Shown here one piece after another: positions 13,027 through 24,944 of a stretch of DNA of 64,000 nt. Source of the stretch: Paramecium pentaurelia (taxonomy: Eukaryota; Ciliophora; Oligohymenophorea; Peniculida; Parameciidae); the NCBI GenBank assembly GCA_905183005.1, contig CAJJDO010000119.1, forward strand, positions 288,164 through 352,163, in the 5' to 3' direction. Position 1 is the stretch's first letter, and each line of letters starts with the position of its first letter. Made by a program: the position numbers and the translations under genes. The notes beneath the pieces are model-generated. The model searched no databases. It was not told the DNA's origin and saw nothing but the letters and a program-made list of their open reading frames with translations.

Positions 13027-13900
13027 TGTACAATCAACTATTTATGAAAACATATTGTTAATATTCATAAGAATTACAATATATACTGACTATTTGATTT
13101 CTTTTTGTACAAAAATAATGGATAAAGAATCCATTACTTTAATTTAAAAAGCTGTTAATAAATTCGTCCTTCAGCTATGTGGGCAAATATTTTTCATTTC
13201 TGTTAAATATATAACATAGCATCTAATCAACTGAAAATTGGCATTAACTACGTCCTCAATTTTTCTATTTTTCTAAGAATATTCAATTTAATAATAATTG
13301 ACTATGTTATTTATTAGAATTCTATAGAAATTTATTTCAGAACAATTATTTTTCTTGAAGTTAAGGTTTTACTCTCAAGAATTATGGAAAAAAAATTGTT
13401 AATCAAAAATATATAAATATGAAAAACCTATTTTCAATTTTAATCCTATATTAAAAGTTAAATTATGTATTAAATACAAAAATCATCAAATCAAATCAAA
13501 GTTGGAGTACAAGCTGTAGTTTGGGACATTTTATTTCTCCTTTATGCTCTTCTCTATATAATAGGATTCTTCATTAGATTATATTTATTATCGTTCTTGT
13601 ATAGATTTGATTGAATAATGGCTTCATTTTAACTTGATTACATTTATATAAGTTTCAGAGATATCGATTATCTGGCCTTAGTTTATGAACAACCCATTTA
13701 TTTTAATATTAAAGTCATATTAGGATTTGAAATTTTTAAATATTAGAACTATGATGTCAGTAATTATCTTAATTAATATTATATATATATAATAAAATCA
13801 AGTTATTAATTTTGATGATGAGCGATCATGTTTAATAAAAATTACTTTAATAAAGAGACCGTATATAGTTTAATTATTTAAAATTATGTATATAAAAATA
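13027..13900. other. Intergenic with one possible micro-ORF
   Basis: Mostly AT-rich, no clear gene. A 49-codon plus-strand frame at 13465-13614 encodes a short peptide with a hydrophobic core (WDILFLLYALLYIIGFF) and ends in TGA. It could be a small membrane peptide or chance. The right part is the 3' flank of the minus-strand fusion gene. Confidence 0.35.
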
Positions 13901-16900
13901 TCAATAAATTGCACATTATTGTTGATCTAAAGCAGGATCTCTATTAGAATTCTTTGTTTATCTATGATCATTATCACCAACTACCATGGTTTCATCTTAG
14001 AATTTGATTCCATCTTACTCTACTATTTTTGGCTATTCTAAGCTTGATTATTATGGTTTAGTGATAGGAATAGGATAATTTGGAGCAGTATATAGATTAG
14101 TACTACTAGGTATTGGACTAAAAGGCTATTATGGATAGTATGGGGAGTATCCTGAATTTTAGGGTATTGATGACAAAGGTATTGTTTGAAGATTGGATGG
14201 TAAGGTATTTATAGGATTATTACTTAATGGCTAAGGTACATAACTTTAATATTTTGGTTGAGTATAATTCATAGTTGTGATAGGAGTATCAATTGAACTA
14301 CGATCAGGTATGAAAGGTTTATCATAAATAATTTAAGAGTTTGGAAAGGAATGTTCTGATGGTCTATTTGGAATAGGTCCAAAATCATATTTCTTTTCAA
14401 TTTAATGATGAATAGGAGGATATGAGTCTATATTTTATTTTGGTTGATAAGTTTAATAGGGTTAATAAGGTTATGGATCAATATCATATTTTTTAATTGA
14501 TTAATGAAATGGAGGTATAGGATCAATAGGTAGATCAATATTTGTATATTTATTAAAATGGTCAGGAGGATGATCATAATGTGTTAAGCTAGGATGTTCT
14601 GATATTTATGGGAAATGATCTTTGTTAATAATTAAGGGATCTTCAAAATGATTATTATGATTATTATAGGTTGAATAAATGTCATGATTTAAATTGAGGT
14701 CATTTTTCTTAACAGTTTATTGAATTCCTTGTAAAGTAGGTGTTAAAGGTGTATATTATTGAAGGGGTGAAGAGATATGCATTGTGACATCATTAATAAT
14801 TTTTTCAGGTTCTACTGATGGTAATTATGGAGTAATACCATATTTGTTCCAATTATATTAATCTATTATGTCATCATACTTAGTTCGACTAATTTTATAT
14901 TATAATAATAATTTACACAAAATAATCAGGATTTGAAATGCCTTTATATTATTATTATTATTGGCCATACTAAGTCTTAACAAAATTCTATTGATTTGGA
15001 ATATTATTTTAATAGTTATAATAATTATTATTCATCATATGATGAGGATCTACTTAAGTTGCAGGTTGAATTTAGAATTCTTTGTGATGATATTCTGGTA
15101 CATAAGGTTATGGTTAAGCAGAAGCATAGACAATCATTGGATATAAGGGGCCAATTAATTCACCATCATTTGATAATTTAGATGGATGACCATATAAAGT
15201 AGGTTACGGTTAATTAAGAATTAATTGTGATGGTTATTATGCCATTTGATTAGATTAGTTTGGTTAATTACGTATTATTTGATTAGGAGATTATGCAAAT
15301 GGTAAAGAAGATTATGATGGTTATTATTATAATATAGAAAATGGATTCTATTGGTTTTATTATAAGCTATGATTTAGTTAAGTATCATTTTCAAATAAAT
15401 GAACATATTCTGGAGATAGAAATTGAATTTTCTCTTTCTCATATTTGACTTTACTTGTAATTGTAATTTTATCTTCAAAATTTAATTTTTTTATTTCATC
15501 CAACTTTAAAATATTATCTCCAATTTATTTTAATATTAAATTCACTTCTAAAAAATAGATTTACTCTAAAGACATTGGAAAATTAGTAACAAAATGTTTG
15601 ATTGCCTATTAAATTTTTTCAGGTTTAATATTTGGATTAGTTTAACTTATATCAACAATCATAATCCAACTTTCTACTTTACCAGGCACAAACATATAGT
15701 CTTCCATAATAATAAGTTTATTTGTTATTGCTTTGATAAATAAGTCATCAAGAGGTAGACTCAAAGATATGTGTAGCACAGGTCTTAGCATTTCATCTCT
15801 TCCAATAATTTAAACTAATTTAGAATATTATGGAATATCTTCCAGATTCATAGTTTCAGGATTGTTTAACCAATTTAAATGATCCACAAAATAGTTTACA
15901 GTGTCTTCTTTAACAAATTTATGAGCATACAAGAATCGCAATAATACAGAATCATTTTGAACTCTCAAATATTATAAGATGAATCATACTCTTTTAAATA
16001 TTCAACTGGAATGGAATCGAGATATTCCTTAAATTCTTTTAATTGTTGATTCTCGAAAGTGTCAAATTAAACATTCTTAAAGATTCTTCGAAGACTCCCT
16101 TTTTTAATGTAATTGGCTTAATAATAGCATTAATATTTACAATCTATAGATAAATTAGCGATTTCATTAGGCGAGACTAAAAGGTATTGATATCTATCCT
16201 AAAACATATATATATTATATTAAATATTATATATCAACTAACATATTTAATTTTAACAGTATTGGCCTCTCCATATATGATATAATTGTCAACTATACAA
16301 ATTCCTTCAGGAACAAAGTCAACTTCTTCAGTCTTCGTAATATAATCAATTTGCTTATATTCTTGTATGCGAATGATATAATTATCTCTATTTTTGCATG
16401 ATAAAAATAGATAATTGGGATTTTAAAATACCAGAATACTCTTAATATAATTTGGAGCTATTCTGACTCTTAACATTTCATTATAATTAGATGTACTAAT
16501 AATTCTTATATCTCCAGATCCAGTACCAGCAGCAAAGGCCTTCTCTGTAATGTTTTATAACTATATTTAAATTAAATTCATACACAATATATCCAATCTT
16601 CACATTAAATGGCATAAATGATTCTATCTGATTTAAGATCATAGATTTAAATAGTCTCATCAAATGATCCAGATACAAGTTGATTATTATTAATTAAAAT
16701 AACATCTCTGACAGCCATTTTATGATTATTGATAGTCTTTGCTTTTATATTTTCCAATACTCCATTTGAAGATGTATCCCAAATCTTAATACTATGATCA
16801 CCAGAACAACTAACTAAATAATCAGGCTTAATCAACTATTTAACCATCAAAATGGGATCAGTATGTCCTTACAATTAACCTTAAAAAGATATAGATTTAT

Positions 16901-18784
16901 CAAATGTAACAATTCCAATATTTTATTCTTCAAAATTACCAATACTAGTTAGATAGACAATTAAGTTTACCATACAGCAATAGCTAATTTCCCTTTATAT
17001 ATGAAACCACATATGCTAGTACATTTTCCTTCAAATTAATATTCTCCAATCCTATTTTCACCAATTCCTTAATAAATGACAATCAATCCATCAACAGTTG
17101 ATACTATTAGATGATTTTAAAAAAAGATTATGTCACTTACAAAATTATCTTAATCTTCTCCAAAATCTTTGAGTACTCTAATTATTGCACAACCATCTAT
17201 TTTATTTTCAAATGATTGATCTGTCTAAAAATTCAAATTATTTGATGGTTATCTTTGTAATGATTAATTCATTCCCATAGGATTTATGGTAGCACCATAA
17301 TTAGCTACAATATTAGTAGTTTAAATAAGAGAAGATTCCAAATTTTAACTTGGTTTCTTTTCCATTGTTGCAACTATAAATATATATAAATATAATATAC
17401 TATCTTCAATTTATGATATGTTTTATAAAAATCTTTTTGAAACATCTTCTAAATATATAACTAATTTAGTTAAGTATTAAACTGCATTATTTGTTGCATC
17501 AAAACTATTTAATTAATTTTTAATTTCAGGATGTCTAATTAAATATGCAATAATTGCTACTCCTCTTTAATCTAAACTCACCATACTTCTATTAGCAAAT
17601 ACCACTAATAAAATAATAATATGTACTAGTTTTAATTTATTTACATAAGCTGGTAATTCTAATTTAATCTAAGAGTCAATTCCATCTAATTAAGATTCAC
17701 ACATCATTCTTTTAGAATTTTATCCCAATAATTCTATTTCTTTAATGGCTTATCTCATAAATTCTTCAAATATTGATTTAACTTTAGATTTAGCATCCTA
17801 TATCTCTTATTTCTATAAATATATAATTAATATAATAACTTTCTTTTAATATTTCATAGCTGCCTCAATTATTGCAGCTTAATCTTAACTGAATGATTTT
17901 AATTTAATTCTTTATCCAGCATTACATTTATGTGTAATTAAACATTATCCACATAATCTATTATCTTTATTTGGACATCTATCACAACAAATTACTTAAA
18001 TTTTTTGATTATGATCATAGCAATTCAATTAAATTAATGAACCACTAGTTCTATTTGTATCTACAGTTGTCAAATATGCTGAAAATTCATATGAATAAGT
18101 TCTTGGATCAACATTTAAAATGGAATCATTAAATTATTTAGAAACATTATATGGTAAAGAAATAAGTTCTTTAAAGAATGAATCTTATAATCTTTTTATT
18201 TTCTATTCAACTTAATTCTAATAAATTGAGATTTTTCTTGATGCTGAATCTAAATTACTAATTATTTATTTAATTAATTATGGATTATTGTAAGTATTGA
18301 GTAATATTTAACATCCTTATTTTTAGATATAACCTAAATCATTTTTTTCAAATGCCTCTACTATTTAACTTGCAGCTTCTCCAAATACTTCAGCATCAGG
18401 TATTCCTTAAAGAAGATATTGATTCAAATAAACATCATAATATCCTTGATATGATTTAAAGCTCTCAAAGAAATTATTTTTAAAATTTGCTAATGTTTAA
18501 GTTAATCCACCAGTTGCATTAGGTGAATTTTAATCTCTATCAAATTTTTCTACTATTTCCTAAATTCCATAACTATCAAATTTTATTGCTTTTAAAATAT
18601 AAAATCACAATTTACCATCATCAATTGTAATACGATCATTACACATATGATCAACCAAACATTCCTCACATAATCTTCTATCTCCTTCATCTCTTGTACA
18701 TGCCTAACCTAGACATATTGCAATATGAGGTTTATTGTGATTACATGATATATCTATAGTGTTAGCTGATTTGCAATTACCCAT
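13901..18784 (-). CDS. Zinc-finger / WD40 / CRAL-TRIO multidomain protein with Gln-Pro-rich tail
   Basis: 1,551 residues if eight introns are removed; sizes are 22-28 nt except one of 44 nt (16199-16242). The N-terminus MGNCKS suits myristoylation. Cys/His clusters at about 14-48 and 255-290 (CNHNKPH...CEEC, CYDHNQK...CCDRC...CGQC) look like B-box-type zinc modules. WD40 repeats (SGDHSIKIWD, LVSGSFDETI) fill roughly 480-830. A CRAL-TRIO domain follows from about 865 to 1060 (VLLRFLYAHKF, then ESWIMIVDIS and MSLEQIYFLEV), a fold that binds lipids such as phosphoinositides. The last 480 residues are rich in Gln, Pro, Asn, His and Tyr. No TGA separates the zinc-finger part from the WD40 part; the junction is bridged by a 27-nt GT...AG intron (17374-17400). 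Divergent from the CK1 gene. Role unknown; membrane or lipid signalling scaffold inferred. Confidence 0.78.
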
Positions 18785-19101
18785 TTTTATTAATTAATCA
18801 AATTACTATATTTTTCAAACACAAAAATACATTTATTACATTTTATGTTTGTTATAAATTCAAAAATACACTCATTAGAAATTACCATTGTTATATTATT
18901 CATTTAATCATTATTCAATTAAGAAGTGATATAATTTTATTTCATTTTTATTATTAATTGATTTAAATTATATAATATCATGTACCTGAAAAAGAGTCAT
19001 TGACAAATTGATTATTATATCATTATATTATTATATCTTAATTGTTATCTACCATAAACGTATTTAAATTAAAGAATGGCTCTCTTTCTATTAATAAATT
19101 T
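18785..19101. other. Shared divergent 5' region
   Basis: 317 bp between the starts of the fusion gene and the kinase gene. It must carry both promoters. Only AT-rich sequence is seen. Confidence 0.5.
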
Positions 19102-20562
19102 ATGCTCTAAATTTAAATAGGGGATATAATCGACAATCAATATGAAATAATTAAAAAACTATCGCAAGGGTCATTTGGAATAGTTTTTTATGGTAAAAGC
19201 ATAAAAACAAAAAAGAGTGTAGCAATTAAAGTAGAGAAGTAAGAAATGGCAGGCTTTGGTAGTTTATTTCGTGAAGTAACACATCCTATAACATAAAGGT
19301 CGATATGTTGAGTAAATTGAAAGGAGTTCCTTAAATTCCTGAATTGTTGTGGTATGGAGAGTTCAAGAAATGTAATATCATGATTACTAAAATGTTGGGT
19401 CACGATCTCATTTATCATCAAAAATAATATAAACAATTTTCATCATAATGTATTAATAGTATAGCTTATTAATTGCTATGGATCTTGGAATAGATACATA
19501 AATAGTATAACTATTTTGTTTATTTTTAGGAATATAATTCATAGAGATATCAAACCAGAAAATATTTTAAGCAAAAATGAATCAGATAAGATTTATTTAA
19601 TCGATTTTGGAATTTCAAAAAACACAGATTCTAATTTCATACATAAAAAGAAATTATTACCATTTATTGGTACCAGTAGATATGCCAGTATATCAGCTCA
19701 TCAAGGTATTGAACAAACACCAAAAGATGATCTAGAATCACTTGGGTATGTTCTAATATACTTAACTACTCAACATTTACCATGGATGAACATTGAGAAA
19801 GCAGATGTACAAAGATTAGATAAAATTGGCAAGTTAAAAGAAAATGTTTTATTGGAAGACTTGTGTTTCGGTTGTCCCAATTCTATGCTTAAGTACTATC
19901 TTTTGTAAATTAAGATATATGAGGTATGTTAAAGATTTGAAGCCTAATTCTAAACCTAAATATGGAATTTTGAGAGGGTTATTCCTGTCTAAGCTACAAA
20001 ATACAATTGAATTAGGATTGGATTGGACTAATTAAATAATTAAAATAGAAAAAAAGAAACATCATAAAAAACAAAGGAACTCTTGTGACCTTAATTTCAA
20101 AAGTTGTGTTACAATTAGAAAGTAAATGATTATTATAATCTTAGACCATTTATGGGTGAAACTTAAATCAATTTAAATGTGAAAACTATTGCAGTTTAAG
20201 ATGAATAATTGATATCATCTGATAATGGAACCAATAGCTAAATATAGTTTAGTATTATAGAAACATTAGGAAGTAAAAATAGTGTAAAGGTTGGATTTTC
20301 AGCATCTGATAATTTGGATTGTTTATGCATTTAATAAAATAATAATATGGCAAGAATATCTACATTTGAAGGTATAGCTGAAGTAAACTCTCTTAAATCT
20401 TAAAGTTTTGAATAATAATTGATGGAAAGTGAACACTAAGATTTAGAAATTAAGTGTAATGTACTTCATTTCAATTCAGTATATTTTAATTTCAAGAATC
20501 CTATTCAACAGCATATAATTAAATAAAATTATTAAGTCAAAGTAATTAAATCCATTAATTGA
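19102..20562 (+). CDS. Casein kinase 1-like protein kinase
   Basis: 455 residues, with introns at 19276-19298, 19505-19529, 19893-19914 and 20122-20144. The kinase domain spans about 8-290: Gly-rich loop SQGSFG (21-26), ATP lysine in VAIKVEK (Lys43), catalytic loop HRDIKPEN (131-138) and DFG (152-154). CK1 character shows in IGTSRYAS, in DDLESLGYVLIYL, and in YMRYVKDL before ILRGLF. The APE motif is absent, as in CK1. The C-terminal 150 residues are Ser/Gln-rich without a recognised domain. The start at 19102 places MLQIQIGD directly before the kinase fold. Kinase and CK1 group are firm; substrates unknown. Confidence 0.9.
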
Positions 20563-20677
20563 TTTATACCTATTTTATATTTTCCTTTGTTTATTTATAT
20601 TTTATGGTTCAAATTTTTTCTGTTGATAACCATTTTTCACTGAATAGTTATTTATTAATTATTAATAAATAATAGAT

Positions 20678-20908
20678 ATGGGATGTGTAAATAGCAATTC
20701 TCATTAAAAAAGAAAGAAAGATTTTGATATCACAAATATTCCTATCATGTTAAATAATCAAAAATCATCGAACATTGAAAAAATTCAAGATAATTGGTTA
20801 GAATTGAAAAATAACTCTATACTGGCTAGACGACATCAACAAAGTAAATTATCCATAAAGGTTACTACTAATTCAAAATCTCCCTTGTCTTGTGTAAGTC
20901 GCAATTGA
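20678..20908 (+). CDS. Small acylation-type protein (MGCVNSN start)
   Basis: 76 residues, no intron, TGA stop. It opens MGCVNSNSHQKRKK: Gly2 and Ser6 fit N-myristoylation, Cys3 fits palmitoylation, and the following basic cluster would help membrane binding. The remainder is polar with several Ser/Thr. It begins 115 bp after the CK1 stop, on the same strand. It resembles the 12769 protein in size and N-terminal pattern but not obviously in sequence beyond that. Function unknown. Confidence 0.6.
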
Positions 20909-21351
20909 AATCTATCTTTAATTGATTACATCATATTTGCGTGTTTTATAAACAACATACAATTTGAAATTATCAATACTTTTATGTAAAACAATATCAT
21001 GAAATACTATTTAGAGTATTTTTAGAGATGGTTATAAATAATTTTATTGAGCTTTCTATAAAACCTTAAAGGATATTAAATATATATATATATTAATTTA
21101 TTTGGTAATTTTTTCAATTAAATTATGAATAAGAATGCTAAATTTATATTGTTTATTTATATATAATCAATAGATAATTTTGAGTTGAAAATTTAAAATT
21201 TCTAAAATTACAATCAAAATATTTAAGATATATTTATCAAAAATGTATAAAACTTAAAAAATTTAGAATAGAGTAGAAGTAAGAAGACAATATGATAAAT
21301 TATGATATAAAATATTTATATTTTTTTGATTAATTAAAAGATTTAAAATAA
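20909..21351. other. Intergenic, nothing recognised
   Basis: AT-rich spacer upstream of the succinyl-CoA ligase gene. No coding frame or RNA gene was seen. Confidence 0.6.
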
Positions 21352-22705
21352 ATGTTCAATCGAATTACTAGGTTGGCTGGATTATAACATAAAGTTGTAA
21401 GATGCTTTGATCTACATGAATATCAAAGTAAGGATTTGATGAGAAGATTCAATGTTCTAGTGTAGAAAGGAGAAATCGCCTTAAATGCTGAGGAAGCAGC
21501 CAAAGTTGCTAAAAAACTTGATCCTAGTGGTGGATTGATTCTTAAGTCTTAAGTTCATGCAGGAGGAAGAGGCAAAGGTATATTCAAACATATATTTAAA
21601 GGAACATTATCTAGTGGATTGAAAGGTGGAGTTAAGATTTGCAAAACTCCAGAAGAAGTAGCAAATTATACTAAATAAATGATTGGATATAAATTAGTAA
21701 CTCATTAGACACCAAAAGAAGTAAATATAATTATTTATTTAATTAGGGTTTATAAGTTAATGCAGTACTTGTTCATGAAGGTGTAGATATTGTACGTCAA
21801 TTATATTTAGCCTTTATTTTAGATAGAAATTCATAGAAACCAGCTATTGTTGCTTCAATCAATGGTGGAATGGAAATTGAAGAAGTTGCTAAAACAGATC
21901 CAAATAGTATTATTGTATTACCAATTGATGTAAATAGTGGATTAACAGATGATATTGCTAATAAAGTTGTTGACAATCTATAATTATAAACAGTTAGATA
22001 ATAAGCAATTGAATAATTAAAGAATTTATATAAGATGTTCATTACTCTTGATGCAACATAAGTTGAAATTAATCCATGGGCAACAGATCCAAAAAATAAA
22101 TTATTTTGTATTGATGCTAAGATTAATGTTGATGATAATGCTAAATTTAGATAAAAGGAATTGGTTGAATTAAGAAAAACATCTGTTGCATCTGAATAAG
22201 TAGATCCACATGAAGAATTAGCATTAGCTGCTGGATTGAATTATGTTGCATTAGATGGAAATATTGGTTGTATGGTTAATGGAGCTGGATTAGCTATGGC
22301 TACAATGGATATAATTAAATTATATGGAGGAGATCCTGCAAATTTCTTAGATGTTGGAGGTGGTGCAAATGTTGAATAAGTTAAAACTGCATTTGAAATC
22401 TTAAATTCTCATCCTAAAGTTGAAACTATCCTTATTAATATCTTTGGTGGTATCATGAAATGCAATATCATTGCTGAAGGTATCATTAAAGCAGCTTAAT
22501 TGGTTGATCTTAAAACACCATTGGTTGTTAGATTAACTGGAACAAATTCTCAATAAGGTAATTATTATTCTATATATTTTTAGGAGCTAAAATGTTGGAT
22601 GAATTTGCTAAATCATAAACCAAAGTACAAATTACAACAGCCACAGATTTGGATGATGCTGCTTAAAAATCTGTAAAAATTGCAAAAGTATCTAGAAAGC
22701 AATGA
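21352..22705 (+). CDS. Succinyl-CoA ligase beta subunit, mitochondrial
   Basis: 433 residues after removing introns 21721-21746 and 22558-22583 (26 nt each). The basic N-terminus MFNRITRLAGLQHKVVRC looks like a mitochondrial presequence and runs into LHEYQSKDLM, the usual start of SucC/SUCLA2. The ATP-grasp segment with QVHAGGRGKG, the metal-site region VEINP, and the ligase half (GAGLAMATMD, FLDVGGGA, INIFGGI) are all present. It joins succinate and CoA, or runs in reverse, with nucleotide phosphorylation in the TCA cycle. The part from 22064 on is repeated exactly at 23151 beyond an N, an assembly effect. ADP versus GDP use cannot be told by eye. Confidence 0.95.
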
Positions 22706-23149
22706 TATATTCATCAATTATTATTATAATTCTTTAAATAATTAAATTATTCTATTTTTATCAATAAATATTCATAGTAGATAAATTACATTATATTTTT
22801 ATAGTGATTTCAAAATAGAATCTAAAAAAACTCAAAATTCTTTATCCTAAAGGTATTCTAGTATTAAAGATAATATTAATTAATAAAATAGAATACAATT
22901 AACCAATTCAAAATTAAATTATAGATTTTATTTAAAGAACACATTAATAGAAATGAATACTACACATACATCAAAATTAATTATCTGATAATCTGCTTAT
23001 ATCCATTGTTTGATTAACATCATAAAGGAATTAATTGTAATGCTATTTCTCATGAGATGGTACTATCACCATCATTTGTTATTGCTACTAGTTTTCATTT
23101 TATTTTTTGTTTTCTTATCTAATAAATCGATATCCTCTTTGATGTAAAC
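22064..23149. repeat. First copy of an exact 1,086-bp duplication (probable contig overlap)
   Basis: Identical by eye to 23151-24236, including the intron of the ligase gene and non-coding flank. The copy ends directly at the N at 23150. The sequence continues past this point only in the second copy. Confidence 0.9.
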
Positions 23150-23150
23150 N
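23150..23150. other. Single N joining two contigs
   Basis: One unknown base between the end of copy 1 and the start of copy 2. It replaces the A that follows GTAAAC in copy 2. Confidence 0.85.
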
Positions 23151-23792
23151 TGAAATTAATCCATGGGCAACAGATCCAAAAAATAAATTATTTTGTATTG
23201 ATGCTAAGATTAATGTTGATGATAATGCTAAATTTAGATAAAAGGAATTGGTTGAATTAAGAAAAACATCTGTTGCATCTGAATAAGTAGATCCACATGA
23301 AGAATTAGCATTAGCTGCTGGATTGAATTATGTTGCATTAGATGGAAATATTGGTTGTATGGTTAATGGAGCTGGATTAGCTATGGCTACAATGGATATA
23401 ATTAAATTATATGGAGGAGATCCTGCAAATTTCTTAGATGTTGGAGGTGGTGCAAATGTTGAATAAGTTAAAACTGCATTTGAAATCTTAAATTCTCATC
23501 CTAAAGTTGAAACTATCCTTATTAATATCTTTGGTGGTATCATGAAATGCAATATCATTGCTGAAGGTATCATTAAAGCAGCTTAATTGGTTGATCTTAA
23601 AACACCATTGGTTGTTAGATTAACTGGAACAAATTCTCAATAAGGTAATTATTATTCTATATATTTTTAGGAGCTAAAATGTTGGATGAATTTGCTAAAT
23701 CATAAACCAAAGTACAAATTACAACAGCCACAGATTTGGATGATGCTGCTTAAAAATCTGTAAAAATTGCAAAAGTATCTAGAAAGCAATGA
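23151..23792 (+). pseudogene. Duplicate 3' fragment of succinyl-CoA ligase beta (assembly artefact)
   Basis: Repeats the ligase gene from the VEINP region to its TGA, with the intron at 23645-23670. It lacks the start, presequence and ATP-grasp half. No base difference from 22064-22705 was noticed, which argues against an old duplication. It should not be counted as a gene. Confidence 0.85.
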
Positions 23793-24236
23793 TATATTCA
23801 TCAATTATTATTATAATTCTTTAAATAATTAAATTATTCTATTTTTATCAATAAATATTCATAGTAGATAAATTACATTATATTTTTATAGTGATTTCAA
23901 AATAGAATCTAAAAAAACTCAAAATTCTTTATCCTAAAGGTATTCTAGTATTAAAGATAATATTAATTAATAAAATAGAATACAATTAACCAATTCAAAA
24001 TTAAATTATAGATTTTATTTAAAGAACACATTAATAGAAATGAATACTACACATACATCAAAATTAATTATCTGATAATCTGCTTATATCCATTGTTTGA
24101 TTAACATCATAAAGGAATTAATTGTAATGCTATTTCTCATGAGATGGTACTATCACCATCATTTGTTATTGCTACTAGTTTTCATTTTATTTTTTGTTTT
24201 CTTATCTAATAAATCGATATCCTCTTTGATGTAAAC
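23151..24236. repeat. Second copy of the 1,086-bp duplication
   Basis: Starts inside the ligase coding sequence (TGAAATTAATCC) with no upstream exon and runs on into unique sequence at 24237. This is what an unmerged contig end looks like. Confidence 0.9.
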
Positions 24237-24522
24237 ATGCCAAAATAATAAAGATCAAAATACAGAAAGAAATAAAGCTAACTATTTATCATTAGATTTA
24301 TAATTACCTAGAACTGTAAGTACAATAAATAATACTGTTTCATTTAAATACTCATAGTTCTTTTATTTTGATTTCTTAGAGGCAAGAACTGTAAATATGA
24401 TCATCTACATTATGCATATAAAGATTGTCATTAATTTTACTTATTATTAATTAATTTATGAATATAATATAAATAATATAATTCCAATTACTTTGTTCAA
24501 AATTAAACATAAGCTATTTTGA
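24127..24522 (+). CDS. Possible small single-pass membrane protein
   Basis: A 131-codon frame open to TGA. It starts MLFLMRWYYHHH followed by a strong hydrophobic run (LLLLLVFILFFVFL), a likely signal anchor, then a polar stretch (NNKDQNTERNKANYL). The 3' half is less protein-like and may contain introns, since GTAAG at about 24319 and later AG sites allow several models. Its first 110 bases also occur in the duplicated copy at about 23040-23149, where the N cuts it off. No family recognised; existence uncertain. Confidence 0.4.
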
Positions 24523-24944
24523 TTATTACAAATATGATGTTTAATCTATATATCTGAATTTCAAATAAAAATAGATAATTTTATTTTTTTATTGATTTCT
24601 TTCATATGATTTGTAATTATTTAAACTTTTTACAATTCTGTTATTTGTTAAATATTAATTAGTATTATTACTAATTTACTCTCTGGATCGGATTTTAAGT
24701 TATATTAAAAATTAAACACCTTTCAGTTTTGAAGAAAGTCTGATTTTATTATTATTATAAACCCAATTTTAATGAAAGATAATAATTTTTTATAAAAATA
24801 TTTAAATTTTTATAAACTTAAATATATTATAATAATTAATTACAATTGTGCATTTTAAATCATATAATACGAAATATCATAAGCCCTAATATATCCCTTA
24901 TGATTTGGAATTTATATTATAATAAATAATTTTGATAATTTGCA
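24523..24944. other. Intergenic, nothing recognised
   Basis: AT-rich spacer upstream of the 24945 gene. Confidence 0.55.

Noticed and set aside
12926..13147. Plus-strand ORF starting MFREEEILLL.
   Set aside because: It overlaps the MGCSLSS frame out of phase and has no continuation or intron support.
17365..18784. Two separate genes: a zinc-module protein and a WD40 protein starting at 17365.
   Set aside because: No TGA separates them in frame, and a normal-sized intron bridges the junction; a two-gene model would leave the first without a stop.
23151..23792. Second succinyl-CoA ligase gene by tandem duplication.
   Set aside because: No 5' half, perfect identity in coding and non-coding DNA, and an N at the junction point to an assembly overlap.
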